DNA of 64,000 bases from Saprospiraceae bacterium (GTDB lineage: Bacteria; Bacteroidota; Bacteroidia; Chitinophagales; Saprospiraceae): the NCBI GenBank assembly GCA_016714445.1, contig JADJNF010000001.1, positions 558,001 to 622,000 on the forward strand, in the 5' to 3' direction. A program made the position numbers and the translations under genes. The first letter of the stretch is position 1, and each line of letters opens with the position of its first letter. This document shows positions 46,102 to 55,259 of the stretch, piece after piece. Below the pieces are notes generated by a model. That model ran no database searches, was not told the DNA's origin, and worked only from the letters and a program-made list of their open reading frames with translations.

Positions 46102-46536
46102 TTAATCTTTTTTACCAAAATTTGAAATAGACTCACCAAGTTCATCCATATCTTTTCCAAATTCAGTTTTGAAAAGTTCCCATTTGTCCTTTCCTTCTAC
46201 TCGATATTCATCCATTTTCTTTTTCATGTCACTGTTTTTAGTTTCCAGTGATTTGATTTTAGCCTTGTAATCTGCCCGAACTTCTTTTTTTTCTTGTTCG
46301 ATACGGGCATTAAACTCAGCAATACTTCTGTCATTGGCTGCTATTTTTTCTGCTGAAAGTAGCTTGTATTGCTCAACATCGGCCAGATATTCCTCTTCTG
46401 CCATTTGAAGATCTTTTTCTGCGTCTACAACATTTTCTTCTGCCTTAACTACTTTTTGAGCAGCGTTATCACAACTGGTGAACATAAAAAAAATGCCCAG
46501 CATTGTGAAAAGAAATAATAATTTTGATGATTTCAT
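46102..46536 (-). CDS. Coiled-coil lipoprotein
   Basis: This 144-residue protein has a lipoprotein signal (LLFLFTMLGIFFMFTSCDN, lipobox Cys at about 22). A highly charged Glu/Lys/Ala coiled coil occupies about 28-125 (VVKAEENVVDAEKDLQMAEEE and FNARIEQEKKEVRADYKAKI). No enzymatic motif is present. It could be a periplasmic spacer or envelope-stress protein. It precedes the porin gene by 65 bases on the same strand. A TACCTTTG box is at 46593-46600. Confidence 0.7.
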   Translation of the reverse strand: MKSSKLLFLFTMLGIFFMFTSCDNAAQKVVKAEENVVDAEKDLQMAEEEYLADVEQYKLLSAEKIAANDRSIAEFNARIEQEKKEVRADYKAKIKSLETKNSDMKKKMDEYRVEGKDKWELFKTEFGKDMDELGESISNFGKKD

Positions 46537-46592
46537 TTTGAATAAATTTTTCCCGCAAATGGCGGCACATTTGTGAATAAATCTTCACTATA

Positions 46593-46600
46593 CAAAGGTA
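46593..46600 (-). promoter_or_regulatory. Candidate -7 box of the coiled-coil lipoprotein gene
   Basis: TACCTTTG on the minus strand, 57 bases before the ATG. No convincing -33 element. Confidence 0.4.
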
Positions 46601-46712
46601 TTAAATATTGAATTTCAATTACTTACATAATAAAAAGTAATATTTGTAACTTTTACATTTATTAAGCTATTTTTCTCTAAATATCCAGATTTTGGATAAT
46701 GACAATCATTGG

Positions 46713-47165
46713 TTAAAATTTCGCAGTAGTCAATATCACTTCCCAACCCGGAGACTGTATATTGGCATCTTCTTCTGCAGTGATAAAAATTTTAACCGGT
46801 GTAAAACTAGTTACAGTTTTAAAATCAGCTTTAAGTGTTTTTGAAAAAGTGCCACTATCTGTCATGATACGACCGATATTTTTAATTTCTCCCTGATCTG
46901 TTTCCATCCAAACCATATACATTTTTTTTGGAGGTGACAATCTTTCCGGCTCAGCTAAGTTAACCAAGGCAATTTGTATGGTATGATTTTTATTTTCATC
47001 CATTTTTACTTTTACAGTTCCTCGGGCTGCTGGTACAATAGAAGAAGTCAAAAAAGATATCTTTTGGGTACAGGATGAGATCAGAATAAGAGAAAAAATA
47101 GCCATTGAAAAAATACGCGGAAATCTAAGATTTTGAACGCGAAAATTGGTGTTCGATTGTATCAT
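46713..47165 (-). CDS. Small lipoprotein of unknown function
   Basis: This 150-residue protein reads SMAIFSLILISSCTQKISF, a hydrophobic core with lipobox Cys, preceded by about 20 residues. An internal ATG at 47102 would give a shorter signal and may be the true start. The mature part is beta-rich (RGTVKVKMDENKNHTIQIALVNLAE, MYMVWMETDQGEIKNIGRIM, VTSFTPVKIFITAEEDANI) and ends GWEVILTTAKF. It resembles anti-sigma-K-like or DUF-type beta domains, with no certain family. A TATCTTTG box is at 47185-47192. Confidence 0.55.
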   Translation of the reverse strand: MIQSNTNFRVQNLRFPRIFSMAIFSLILISSCTQKISFLTSSIVPAARGTVKVKMDENKNHTIQIALVNLAEPERLSPPKKMYMVWMETDQGEIKNIGRIMTDSGTFSKTLKADFKTVTSFTPVKIFITAEEDANIQSPGWEVILTTAKF

Positions 47166-47184
47166 AATATTTATATTTTATATA

Positions 47185-47192
47185 CAAAGATA
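47185..47192 (-). promoter_or_regulatory. Candidate -7 box of the small lipoprotein gene
   Basis: TATCTTTG on the minus strand, 20 bases before the ATG at 47165, or 83 bases before the alternative ATG at 47102. Confidence 0.45.
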
Positions 47193-47553
47193 CGTCCATC
47201 GCTGGCTGCCGTTGTTATACAATTACATATGAATATTACATGATTTCTTCTTGCCATTTCACTTTTGAAATTGAATATTTCTGTCTATTCCTAAAAGTCA
47301 AAAATGTAATAATAACATAAAGTCACCAGGATACTTAGGTACGAATAAAATTAAAACTCAATTAATTAAAATTTATAATTCTTTGTGTTTTTTGTGCTTT
47401 TCCGGCAAGAAGATACTTTTTGTATAGGAATCATTTTATCACAACTATAAAATGCACAAAATCCCCGACCGGGAAGAAGGAGATTTGTGCTATATAAAAG
47501 AAAGTTTAGACTAAACCAATAAAAATATTGATCCATTCTCTGGCAGAAACATT
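47193..47553. other. Non-coding gap
   Basis: These 361 AT-rich bases hold no gene or clear repeat. TTTTTGTGCTTTTCCGG near 47390 is of a kind common between Bacteroidota genes and has no assigned role. Confidence 0.45.
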
Positions 47554-47892
47554 TTATTCGTACCCGCTTTTGATGATGGTCAATATCATTTTAAACCTTC
47601 CGTTAGGTTTTATCAGATTAGGTGCATGTGCCGGGATGACGATAGATTGGCCTGTCTTCAAAATATTGGACTTGCCATTGATAACTAATTCTGCTTGCCC
47701 GTCTATCACTTGTGCAAAAGTGTCAAATGGGGATGTCTTTTCCGTCAATCCTTCACCACTATCCACAGACATCAACGAAATATTGCCTGTATTTTTTTTT
47801 AAAATAGTTTTGACGACTACTGAATTTGGCACATATTCTATTATTTCTACAGAGATAAATGCTTTAGATTTTTCTACTTCCTGAATATCCAT
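47554..47892 (-). CDS. Cupin domain protein
   Basis: This 112-residue single cupin has the first motif reduced to SPFDTFAQVIDGQAELVINGKSNIL and the second as TGQSIVIPAHAPNLIKPNGRFKMIL. Only one clear metal His remains (PAHAPN), so metal binding is uncertain. Such small cupins bind or convert small molecules. No neighbour clarifies the substrate. Confidence 0.78.
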   Translation of the reverse strand: MDIQEVEKSKAFISVEIIEYVPNSVVVKTILKKNTGNISLMSVDSGEGLTEKTSPFDTFAQVIDGQAELVINGKSNILKTGQSIVIPAHAPNLIKPNGRFKMILTIIKSGYE

Positions 47893-48008
47893 GGGTTATT
47901 TGGTTGTCCACTCTCCAACATAGGCTAGTGCATAAAAATTACAGGGCAAAATTGGACTTAATATTTAAAAATATGTTATACAATTAAATTCTAAACTTGT
48001 ATAATTCT

Positions 48009-48164
48009 TCAAACTATTCTTCTGCCCTGGATTATTCTGAGCAAAACAACTATAATAGCTATCACAAGCAGAATATGGATTATTCCTCCTGCATTATATC
48101 CTATAAAACCTATCAACCATCCTAAGACAAGAATGACTGCGATAACATACAATAAATTTCCCAT
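48009..48164 (-). CDS. Small hydrophobic membrane protein (lmo0937-like)
   Basis: This 51-residue gene starts MGNLLYVIAVILVLGWLIGF, continues with IGYNAGGIIHILLVIAIIVV and ends LLRIIQGRRIV. It has two membrane helices and a basic C-terminus. The pattern matches the lmo0937/DUF5670 family of tiny membrane proteins found near stress genes in Bacteroidota. Function unknown. A TATCTTTG box lies 66 bases upstream (48230-48237). Confidence 0.75.
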   Translation of the reverse strand: MGNLLYVIAVILVLGWLIGFIGYNAGGIIHILLVIAIIVVLLRIIQGRRIV

Positions 48165-48285
48165 TTTATTAATTTTTAAAATTGATTAAAACTGATAATA
48201 TGCAGCTACCAATCTGCTGCTTAACAATACAAAGATATCATAACCATCGCTTTACCTACTTACATAATTCTTGGTTTTGTTTACA

Positions 48286-49389
48286 TCATTTACACACAAT
48301 ATTGACATGTATATTTTTCAAGGTAAAGGTGGCATAAGTAAAATCACCTTCAGGATACGTATAAATGGCTTCTGCATAACTGGCAAGTTTGTAACCATTG
48401 ATCATCTTATAATCCCTCAATGGTGTACTCCATTTTAACCGGGTACTTGTGCCGTCTTCACTTGCTGAATATCGGTCTTCGGATACAAAATTGACCAATT
48501 CTCCTTTTTCATTAAAGTAAAGCCATGCTGAAACGGTGACGCCATTGAAAGTAAATGAAGCTTTCACTTTGTTGCCTTCAGTTTCCAACCATTGGATCCT
48601 GTCATCAATCAGAGCAGCTGGTGCCAAACAACAAAAATCATTAAAAAAAGTAACGGTTTCGGATATATTCATCTCTTTACCTTCCATATATTGAACTTTG
48701 AACATCGACAATAATCGAATATCCATATAGGCTGTTCCATTTTTAAAACTATGAAATCCAGCAAGCGGCAACTGCTTTTTGGTCGCATCCAGGAAAAAAA
48801 ATCTGGTAGGTTCTGGTATAAAATTGTATTGCTCGGAGGTCAGTTCCATCCATTCCTTTGCTTCATAACTCCTGATCTTACCCGAAAAATCTAGCCTGAA
48901 ATTATTGACTTTGGGTTTACCGATACAGCCGGTGTAATGCAGGTATTTCTGTACCAATTCCGGTAACTGTGAGATATCTTCTTTGGTCAGTATCGTGTCC
49001 TTCATATCAATGGTCTGCACCATAGCTGTTTTTACTTCATTTTTATAGGTGTTTTTGAAATTCAAATGGAATACACCCACGATAGACACAATGAGTATCA
49101 TGATATTTGCTATACTTCCAAACCTGGCATCTTGCCAGGAGAAAAGTATCAAAGCTTGGGATAGTACCATGGCTACAATAGCAAAATATACCCAAATGTC
49201 TTTTTTAAAAATAAACAAAAATGCAAAGATGACCATCAAAAGTGCGGCCATCAGCCATAAAAATCCGACAGGCTTAGAGATTTCCTTCGTTAGAGCTGAG
49301 ATATCTGCATAATCAAAAGCCTTGACAAATCCTAAAAGGTGGATCAAACCATGCAGGATAACGATAATAAAAAAGATGGTTTTAAGCAT
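48286..49389 (-). CDS. DUF6544-like membrane protein
   Basis: This 367-residue protein has four membrane segments in the first 120 residues (TIFFIIVILHGLIHLLGFVKAF, FLWLMAALLMVIFAFLFIF, YFAIVAMVLSQALILFSW, IMILIVSIVGVFHLNF). A soluble region follows with LPELVQKYLHYTGCIGKPKV, the opening of the DUF6544 domain, and EGNKVKASFTFNGVTVSAWLYFNEKGELVNFVSEDRY. No function is established. It lies 24 bases downstream of the P-type ATPase on the same strand and may be co-transcribed. Confidence 0.72.
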   Translation of the reverse strand: MLKTIFFIIVILHGLIHLLGFVKAFDYADISALTKEISKPVGFLWLMAALLMVIFAFLFIFKKDIWVYFAIVAMVLSQALILFSWQDARFGSIANIMILIVSIVGVFHLNFKNTYKNEVKTAMVQTIDMKDTILTKEDISQLPELVQKYLHYTGCIGKPKVNNFRLDFSGKIRSYEAKEWMELTSEQYNFIPEPTRFFFLDATKKQLPLAGFHSFKNGTAYMDIRLLSMFKVQYMEGKEMNISETVTFFNDFCCLAPAALIDDRIQWLETEGNKVKASFTFNGVTVSAWLYFNEKGELVNFVSEDRYSASEDGTSTRLKWSTPLRDYKMINGYKLASYAEAIYTYPEGDFTYATFTLKNIHVNIVCK

Positions 49390-49413
49390 GATATTTAAGT
49401 TTTATGTGAAAGA

Positions 49414-52095
49414 TTAAGCATTGAAATTTTTATAAACTTTATACAATTGTATCAATATCAAAGGAAGTATACTGGCAACAATAGCAACAGCCCAGATATT
49501 AAGATTTAATACAATAAGGCCCATGGGCAATCTAAAATATGGCACCATAAAAACCAAAAGCACTAAAGCTGTACAAAGGATCAAAGCATACCATACAAAA
49601 TGATTTCGGGTGACTTCGTTTCGGAATATTTTTGATCTGGGTGATGACATATTAAATACGTGAAATAGTTGGGCGAAAGCCAGGGTCACAAAAGCCACAT
49701 TGTTTAATATTTGATGATCTTTGGTTATAAATAGCTCACAATATATAACTGCAAGAAGGACTGATGCTGTAATCACCAAAGCATACCAGGCTATCTTTAT
49801 CCAGTCCTTATGGGTTACTATATCTTCTTTAGGGCTCCGTGGTGGTCTTTTCATTACTGTCTTATCACCTTTGCCGAGACCCAATGCCAAAGCAGGAAAA
49901 ACATCAGTCACAATGTTTAAAAACAGGATTTGTAAAGGTAAGACAGTAGATGCGGGAGCATAAAAACCCAAAGCTGTCACAATAAATATTTCACTCAGGT
50001 TACATGACACCAGATAAACGACAAATTTCTTAATATTATTGAAGATCTCGCGACCGTGTCCTACAGCTTCTGCTATCGAAGTAAAAGAATCGTTTTTCAG
50101 TACAATATTAGCAGACTCCTTAGCTACCTGTGTACCTCTTAAACCCATAGCGATGCCTACATCCGCTTTTTTGAGCGCTGGTGCATCATTGACACCATCT
50201 CCTGTCATAGCCACGATATTACCCGCATTCTGGAATATCTCAGCAATATCAAGTTTCTGCTTAGGTGTCGTACGAGCAAATACCGAAGTGTTGAGTATTT
50301 TATTTTTCCACTCTTTAGTAAGTGAATGAGTATCAGGTAACTCCAATCCATTGATAACAGTTTGATTCATATCATCTACCAGTCCGACTTTTGCGGCAAT
50401 ATTTAATGCAGTTTTGGGATGGTCTCCGGTGATCATTACGACTTTGATACCTGCATTTCGGCAGGAAATTATAGCTTTTTTAATGTCTAATCGAGGTGGA
50501 TCCAAAAATCCAATCAATCCTATATAAACCAGATCCCTGAGATAATCTTCATGATTAATGTCCTTTCCTTCTCTGTAGGCAAAAGCAAGTACCCTAAGTC
50601 CGTTTTGTGACATTTCATCCCCGGCTTCCAGTATCTTCTTTTTGTCATTTATAGTAAATTTCTTAAGTTGGTCTCCATTTTGTATAGAGGTGCATTTTTC
50701 CAACAATTGTTCCGGAGCTCCCTTTACAGCTACAAAATTTCCTTGATCACTCTTATGAAGGGTAGCCATCATTTTCGAGATAGCATCAAAGGGTATCTCG
50801 CCTACCCTTTCATATTTTTGCTTTACATCCTGATAGCTCTGTCCAGACGTGTTGGCCAAATGCAGTAATGCGATTTCTACAGGGTCTCCGAGTGCTTTTT
50901 CCTTTTTTTTGCCTGGCCGGATAGTTGCATTATTGCAGAGAGCCGCAACTAATTTTATTAGCTCAAAGTTGCGCTGACTTTTTTGGATAGCGTCACCATT
51001 AAATTTCAGCACTTTGTTTTCGATACTTGCCTGTATGGTTTCAGCCGGAAAAGAAAAGGTATCAACATAAATCACATTTTCAGTCAATGTACCGGTTTTA
51101 TCCGTCAAAATCACATTGGTACTGCCTAAGGTCTCAACAGCAGAAAGATTTTTCACAATGGCACCACGTCTTGCCATAAGCAACATTCCATAAGATAGTG
51201 CGATGGTAGCGACAATAGGTAAACCTTCCGGAAATGCAGCCACTGCCAATGCGATAGAAGTTTCTAAAATCAATAACCAGTTTTTTCCTTGAATGATACC
51301 TGTACCTGCAAATATCAACGTCATAAATAACATCACCCAAATTAGCTTTTTACTTAATGCCATCAGTTTTTTGTCTAATGGTGTTTCAGTAGAAACTGCA
51401 CTCTCTACCAAGGACGTAATTTTGCCCAGTTCAGTGTCTTTGCCGATGCCTGTGATCACCACTTTGCCATGTCCATTCATCACTGATGCTCCTTTGAATA
51501 CCATATTTACCTGATCACCCAATGCCGTTTTTTCAGGCAGTTTTTTTTTATTTTTAAGGGTTGGTATAGACTCACCTGTTAGAGAAGATTCATCACATTG
51601 TAGCAGATTAGACAATACCAAACGACCATCTGCAGGTATAATGTCTCCGGACTCTAAATCCACCAGATCACCAGGAGCAATTTTTTCAGCATTTATTTCA
51701 TGAAGTTTACCATCTCTGACAACCTTACAAGTGATAATATCCATTTTCTTAAGGGCATTCATCGATCTGCGTGCCTGCATCTCCAGAAAAAACCCGATCA
51801 AGGCATTGATAATTAGCACTATGGCAATAGCAATAGCTTCAACATAACTGTGAAAATAAAGGGATATCAAGGCAGCAAATGCCAATAAATAGACTATCGG
51901 ACTTTGAAATTGTTTCAGCAGAACCAACCAGAAACTTTTTGGTGGTTTAAGCACAAAAGCATTAAGACCAAATTGAAGATTACGATGATGAGCTATAGAT
52001 GCCGTCAGACCTTGATGAATATCCACATCCAAAGCAGTCATAATATCTACTTCAGATAAGGTATGTGGGTGGGTTAAAGGATATTTGATGGGCAT
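49414..52095 (-). CDS. Cation-transporting P-type ATPase (type II, Ca2+-like)
   Basis: This 893-residue pump has the cation ATPase N-terminal domain (about 1-75), the TGES actuator motif in SSLTGESIP, the PEGLP motif of helix M4 (AAFPEGLPIVATIALSYGML), the phosphorylation loop DKTGTLTEN, the nucleotide-domain KGAPE, and GDGVNDAPALKKADVGIAMG. The C-terminal helices contain FLNIVTDVFPALALG. The PEGLP form and overall layout fit SERCA/PMR1-type Ca2+ or Mn2+ pumps; Na+/K+ type is less likely. The 338 bases upstream hold only the inverted repeat at 52256-52408. Confidence 0.88.
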   Translation of the reverse strand: MPIKYPLTHPHTLSEVDIMTALDVDIHQGLTASIAHHRNLQFGLNAFVLKPPKSFWLVLLKQFQSPIVYLLAFAALISLYFHSYVEAIAIAIVLIINALIGFFLEMQARRSMNALKKMDIITCKVVRDGKLHEINAEKIAPGDLVDLESGDIIPADGRLVLSNLLQCDESSLTGESIPTLKNKKKLPEKTALGDQVNMVFKGASVMNGHGKVVITGIGKDTELGKITSLVESAVSTETPLDKKLMALSKKLIWVMLFMTLIFAGTGIIQGKNWLLILETSIALAVAAFPEGLPIVATIALSYGMLLMARRGAIVKNLSAVETLGSTNVILTDKTGTLTENVIYVDTFSFPAETIQASIENKVLKFNGDAIQKSQRNFELIKLVAALCNNATIRPGKKKEKALGDPVEIALLHLANTSGQSYQDVKQKYERVGEIPFDAISKMMATLHKSDQGNFVAVKGAPEQLLEKCTSIQNGDQLKKFTINDKKKILEAGDEMSQNGLRVLAFAYREGKDINHEDYLRDLVYIGLIGFLDPPRLDIKKAIISCRNAGIKVVMITGDHPKTALNIAAKVGLVDDMNQTVINGLELPDTHSLTKEWKNKILNTSVFARTTPKQKLDIAEIFQNAGNIVAMTGDGVNDAPALKKADVGIAMGLRGTQVAKESANIVLKNDSFTSIAEAVGHGREIFNNIKKFVVYLVSCNLSEIFIVTALGFYAPASTVLPLQILFLNIVTDVFPALALGLGKGDKTVMKRPPRSPKEDIVTHKDWIKIAWYALVITASVLLAVIYCELFITKDHQILNNVAFVTLAFAQLFHVFNMSSPRSKIFRNEVTRNHFVWYALILCTALVLLVFMVPYFRLPMGLIVLNLNIWAVAIVASILPLILIQLYKVYKNFNA

Positions 52096-52255
52096 AGGTC
52101 AGATTTTTTTGACATTGATATGGGGTATTGTAACATACCCAGTAAGAAAAATATATTTTGACCAAATTGTCCAAATAAATAACAATAAAAACCAGTCAGT
52201 CGTTTCGTTAAATGGAAAAAAATGAAAATAAACAAGTTGCTATTTTCATTTTTAA

Positions 52256-52408
52256 GAGTATGTTTAAAAGTTTTCTTCGTTGCTAATCCATAAGTTATGG
52301 TTCTGACAATAAAAGTAGGTTCTAGTTTAGTGAACCAAAGTAGATGAATATTTTGAAGTCAGGTTCATATGATATTGATTATAAAGCAATTAAAATTTAA
52401 ACATACTC
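52256..52408. repeat. Small element bounded by 13-bp perfect inverted repeats
   Basis: GAGTATGTTTAAA at 52256-52268 is repeated inverted as TTTAAACATACTC at 52396-52408, enclosing 127 AT-rich non-coding bases. It looks like a MITE or insertion-sequence remnant. No target duplication was seen at the borders. Confidence 0.5.
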
Positions 52409-52433
52409 CAAAATGGCATTTGTTCCACAAAAC

Positions 52434-52910
52434 TTATTTCACTACATGGGCACGCAAAAACCAAGACATTTTTTCGTGGGTCTCTACCAATCCTGTGATA
52501 AAATCACTTGTACCCATGTCATGATGTTCGTTGGCAAAACTTTTGATGTTTCCACGCAGGCTAAGGATAATGCTTTCGTGATCTTCCAAAAGATCTTTGA
52601 TTAGTCCCTGGCTATCATTCACAGATCTGGTTTGTTCTGTAAGTTGTGTGAGACCAAGATAGGCTTTAAGTGTACCTGGTGCATAATGACCTATGGTGCG
52701 TATACGCTCAGCTACGTTGTCAATGATTTCATCCAATTGTTCAAACTGTGCTTCAAAAAACTTGTGGATTGCAAAAAAGTCAGGACCTTCTACATTCCAA
52801 TGCGCATTTTTTGTTTTGATATACAGGATGGTTTCATCTGCCAGCATTTTTGACAATTCGGTGGCTATGACCAATCGATCTGTGTTTGTAATTCCGATGG
52901 CTACATTCAT
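52434..52910 (-). CDS. dps: Dps/ferritin-like DNA protection protein
   Basis: This 158-residue protein matches the Dps family. The ferroxidase-site segment is KTKNAHWNVEGPDFFAIHKFFEAQFEQLDEIIDNVAERIR (first His, then Asp and Glu), followed by IGHYAPGTLKAYL. Twelve subunits form a shell that oxidises Fe(II) with peroxide and protects DNA in stationary phase. It is upstream of the P-type ATPase and next to two small acidic proteins. Confidence 0.93.
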   Translation of the reverse strand: MNVAIGITNTDRLVIATELSKMLADETILYIKTKNAHWNVEGPDFFAIHKFFEAQFEQLDEIIDNVAERIRTIGHYAPGTLKAYLGLTQLTEQTRSVNDSQGLIKDLLEDHESIILSLRGNIKSFANEHHDMGTSDFITGLVETHEKMSWFLRAHVVK

Positions 52911-52949
52911 GTTGTTAATATTTATTTGGTTAATTAAAAATTAAAAATT

Positions 52950-53291
52950 CTAATATTGTATTTCTGCATCAGTGAGATAATTTCCTGCCATGTTGATGGT
53001 TTCAGTTTCATCATATTCAGTGAATTTATCTTTCTGTTTACTTTCACATCGTACACCTGAAAATTCAAGATTATGGTCCATCCAATCATCAATATTTGTT
53101 TCATTCAGGACATTGTCCGGTTCAAAAAATGGACTGTTTTGTGAGCTATCATCTGTAGATGAACTACTTTCTTCAGCACATTCGAAATAGAGGTCATCTT
53201 CAATCGAATAATGTAAATAATCAGAAAGTTCTTTTAATTTGACTTCCGGGTCGTTAAAAAAGTAATTGAGTTTAATATCTTTAGGACTCAT
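52950..53291 (-). CDS. Small acidic protein of unknown function
   Basis: This protein of about 113 residues starts at 53291 (MSPKDIKLNYFF); a start ten codons upstream is possible but adds an unlikely peptide. It is rich in Asp, Glu and Ser (YFECAEESSSSTDDSSQ) with no signal or membrane segment. No family recognised. It lies 39 bases upstream of dps on the same strand. Confidence 0.5.
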   Translation of the reverse strand: MSPKDIKLNYFFNDPEVKLKELSDYLHYSIEDDLYFECAEESSSSTDDSSQNSPFFEPDNVLNETNIDDWMDHNLEFSGVRCESKQKDKFTEYDETETINMAGNYLTDAEIQY

Positions 53292-53389
53292 CTTAATTGT
53301 ATTTAAATTAATTATGACCAACTTGTTATTTCAAATCTGTATTAGTTAAACACCAATCTTAAAAATCTAATAATGCCTTATTAATATTT

Positions 53390-53599
53390 CTAATTAATCA
53401 TAAGATTTAATGCATTTTTCCGGCTATCGTTACCATTGGTTTTAATGATGGATTTCTCAGGTATTTTATCAATATGCACTAAAAAATTAGGAAAACTTGT
53501 TGGACTGTGTGATACCAAAACCACAATATCTTCTGATTTTACAATTATACTGCAGAAATGTGTGTTTCCTGATAGTTTTTGATTAGCAACTCCAATGAT
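53390..53599 (-). other. Open frame without a start codon
   Basis: Seventy codons are open on the minus strand, overlapping the 3' end of the next gene. The text VVLVSHSPTSFPNFLVHIDK has protein-like composition. No ATG/GTG fits a start and no family is recognised. It may be a gene remnant or chance. Confidence 0.2.
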
Positions 53600-53820
53600 T
53601 CATAATATTCCTGCATATTATTGGGAGATTTATCAGGTGCATTATTTTGATTCAAACTTACCGGCATATCTTCAACATATTTTGACAATTCAGGGTATTC
53701 ATCTCTAATTTTTGCAATGATCCTAATGATGTCTTGTGTCCATTCTATATCTGTTTTACTGCCCATTTTATAATATTTAATTGCTTGATTATAATAGGTC
53801 AAAGATGCATCAACTTGCAT
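53545..53820 (-). CDS. Small helical protein of unknown function
   Basis: This 91-residue protein contains TDIEWTQDIIRIIAKIRDEYPELSKYVEDMP and a C-terminal helix YYESLELLIKNYQETH. An internal ATG at codon 19 (MGSKTDIEWTQ) may be the true start. No signal or family seen. The repeat copy B lies 101 bases upstream of its first ATG. Confidence 0.5.
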   Translation of the reverse strand: MQVDASLTYYNQAIKYYKMGSKTDIEWTQDIIRIIAKIRDEYPELSKYVEDMPVSLNQNNAPDKSPNNMQEYYESLELLIKNYQETHISAV

Positions 53821-53920
53821 ATATTTGCTTTACATAATTATCTAAAAATATTACAAGATTGATGTATTGCCATCAATTATCCAGAAATGGGTAAGATGTG
53901 GAGTAAACTTAATTTAGTAT

Positions 53921-54122
53921 TTATACCGACGATAATTTTCTTTAAGAAAAATCATGTCTTCATTATAAAGACGATGTTTCACATGTCTTTATTAAATTTC
54001 GACGATATATGTCTTTAAAGACAAGCTTCGTGTTACCGCTTTGGGTAAACATAAACTTCGTCCTTACTCAAAATCAATATGTAGGTTAATGCATTTTTCG
54101 CAAACCAATTTATTTTGAGTAT
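53921..54122 (+). repeat. Dispersed structured repeat, copy B (with 25-bp insert)
   Basis: This copy is 202 bases long and matches copies A and C end to end, except for 25 extra bases at 54031-54055 inside the central region and a few substitutions. It lies in the gap 53821-54142, which holds nothing else, right after the AraC gene (minus strand). Confidence 0.9.
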
Positions 54123-54142
54123 AATTGGTATAGCCACCCATG

Positions 54143-54709
54143 CTATCCAATGTCTTCAAGTTGTATTCTTTTTTTGTGTTCCTTGAGATTTTTAAAAAAA
54201 GTGGGCGTAAGTCCTGTGACCTTCTTAAACTGATTGGAAAGGTGGGCCACACTGCTATAGTTGAGTTTATATGAAATCTCTGTCAAATTTAGTTCATCGT
54301 AGAGCAACAACTCCTTCACCTTTTCTATTTTGTGGGCAATGATAAATTGCTCTATCGTAGTACCGGTGACTTCTGAAAATAAACTCGCCATATGTGTGTA
54401 TTCGTGATGCAGCTTTTCCGACAGATAATCTGAAAAATTTATTGATGGTAGATCTTCTACATAGTGAATCATTTCAACGATGACATTTTTAATCTTTTCT
54501 ATCAACATGGCTTTTTTGTCATCCATCAAGACCAAAGAAGAAACTTTCAAACGTTCATTTAATTCTACCAATTGGTCCGTTGTCAAATCTTCTTTAATGT
54601 CAGCTTCTCCCAAATCCACTGTCCTGTAATGTAAGCCCATACCTTCAAGGACAGATTTTACAGCCATTTTGCACCGAATTGACACCATATATTTAATAAA
54701 CAATTTCAT
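54143..54709 (-). CDS. AraC-family transcriptional regulator
   Basis: This 188-residue protein starts MKLFIKYMVSIRCKMAVKSVLEGMG, a segment found in a compact Bacteroidota AraC group; it may bind a ligand or metal (Cys13). The C-terminal domain has two helix-turn-helix motifs: FIIAHKIEKVKELLLYDELNLTEISYKLNYSSVAHLSNQF, then KKVTGLTPTFFK. No membrane part. It ends in TAG. The target is unknown. Confidence 0.85.
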   Translation of the reverse strand: MKLFIKYMVSIRCKMAVKSVLEGMGLHYRTVDLGEADIKEDLTTDQLVELNERLKVSSLVLMDDKKAMLIEKIKNVIVEMIHYVEDLPSINFSDYLSEKLHHEYTHMASLFSEVTGTTIEQFIIAHKIEKVKELLLYDELNLTEISYKLNYSSVAHLSNQFKKVTGLTPTFFKNLKEHKKRIQLEDIG

Positions 54710-54941
54710 AGCATAAATATTTGGTAGTGTTTTAACAAATAATTTCGTAAAAGGTTATTTTTATTTTACAAAAAAACACACAACACAAATATAAATTACT
54801 TAAATATAAAAATATACTTAAATTATTTTGCTAAAATGGCTTTGAACTTGCTTTAAATATCGAAGCAAAAAGAATAGATTTTCAGAAACAAAAATCAACA
54901 TAAGCAAACTTGATAACTAAAATACTATTGAGATAAAAAAA

Positions 54942-55259
54942 CTAAATCAACTGTTCTTCTACTTCATCATTTTCAAATAGAATTAATTTTTTTCTGACAA
55001 TATCCAACTCTCTTTGCAAAGATGCATTCTGGATCAAAAGGTTACTTATTACTTCAATTCCTTCCAGATTTATCCCCAATTCATAATAAAAATGCACCAT
55101 CTTTTCTATTTCTCTCAGGTCTTCCTGCAACAGATATTTATTGTCCTTAATCACTATCATTTTTATCAAACCATATTCATGCAGTGAATCAATAAATGAA
55201 AATTCCACTTGGTGGTACAAACAGAAATGATGGACAGGTACCAGATTATTTAGGGACAT
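54942..55259 (-). CDS. cbpM: CbpM-like chaperone modulator
   Basis: This 105-residue protein has the MerR-like layout of CbpM: an N-terminal segment with VEFSFIDSLHEYGLIKMI, then DLREIEKMVHFYYELGINLEGIEVI and a coiled-coil end. CbpM binds the J domain of CbpA and inhibits it. It overlaps the cbpA stop by 14 bases, so the two are translated together. Confidence 0.85.
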   Translation of the reverse strand: MSLNNLVPVHHFCLYHQVEFSFIDSLHEYGLIKMIVIKDNKYLLQEDLREIEKMVHFYYELGINLEGIEVISNLLIQNASLQRELDIVRKKLILFENDEVEEQLI

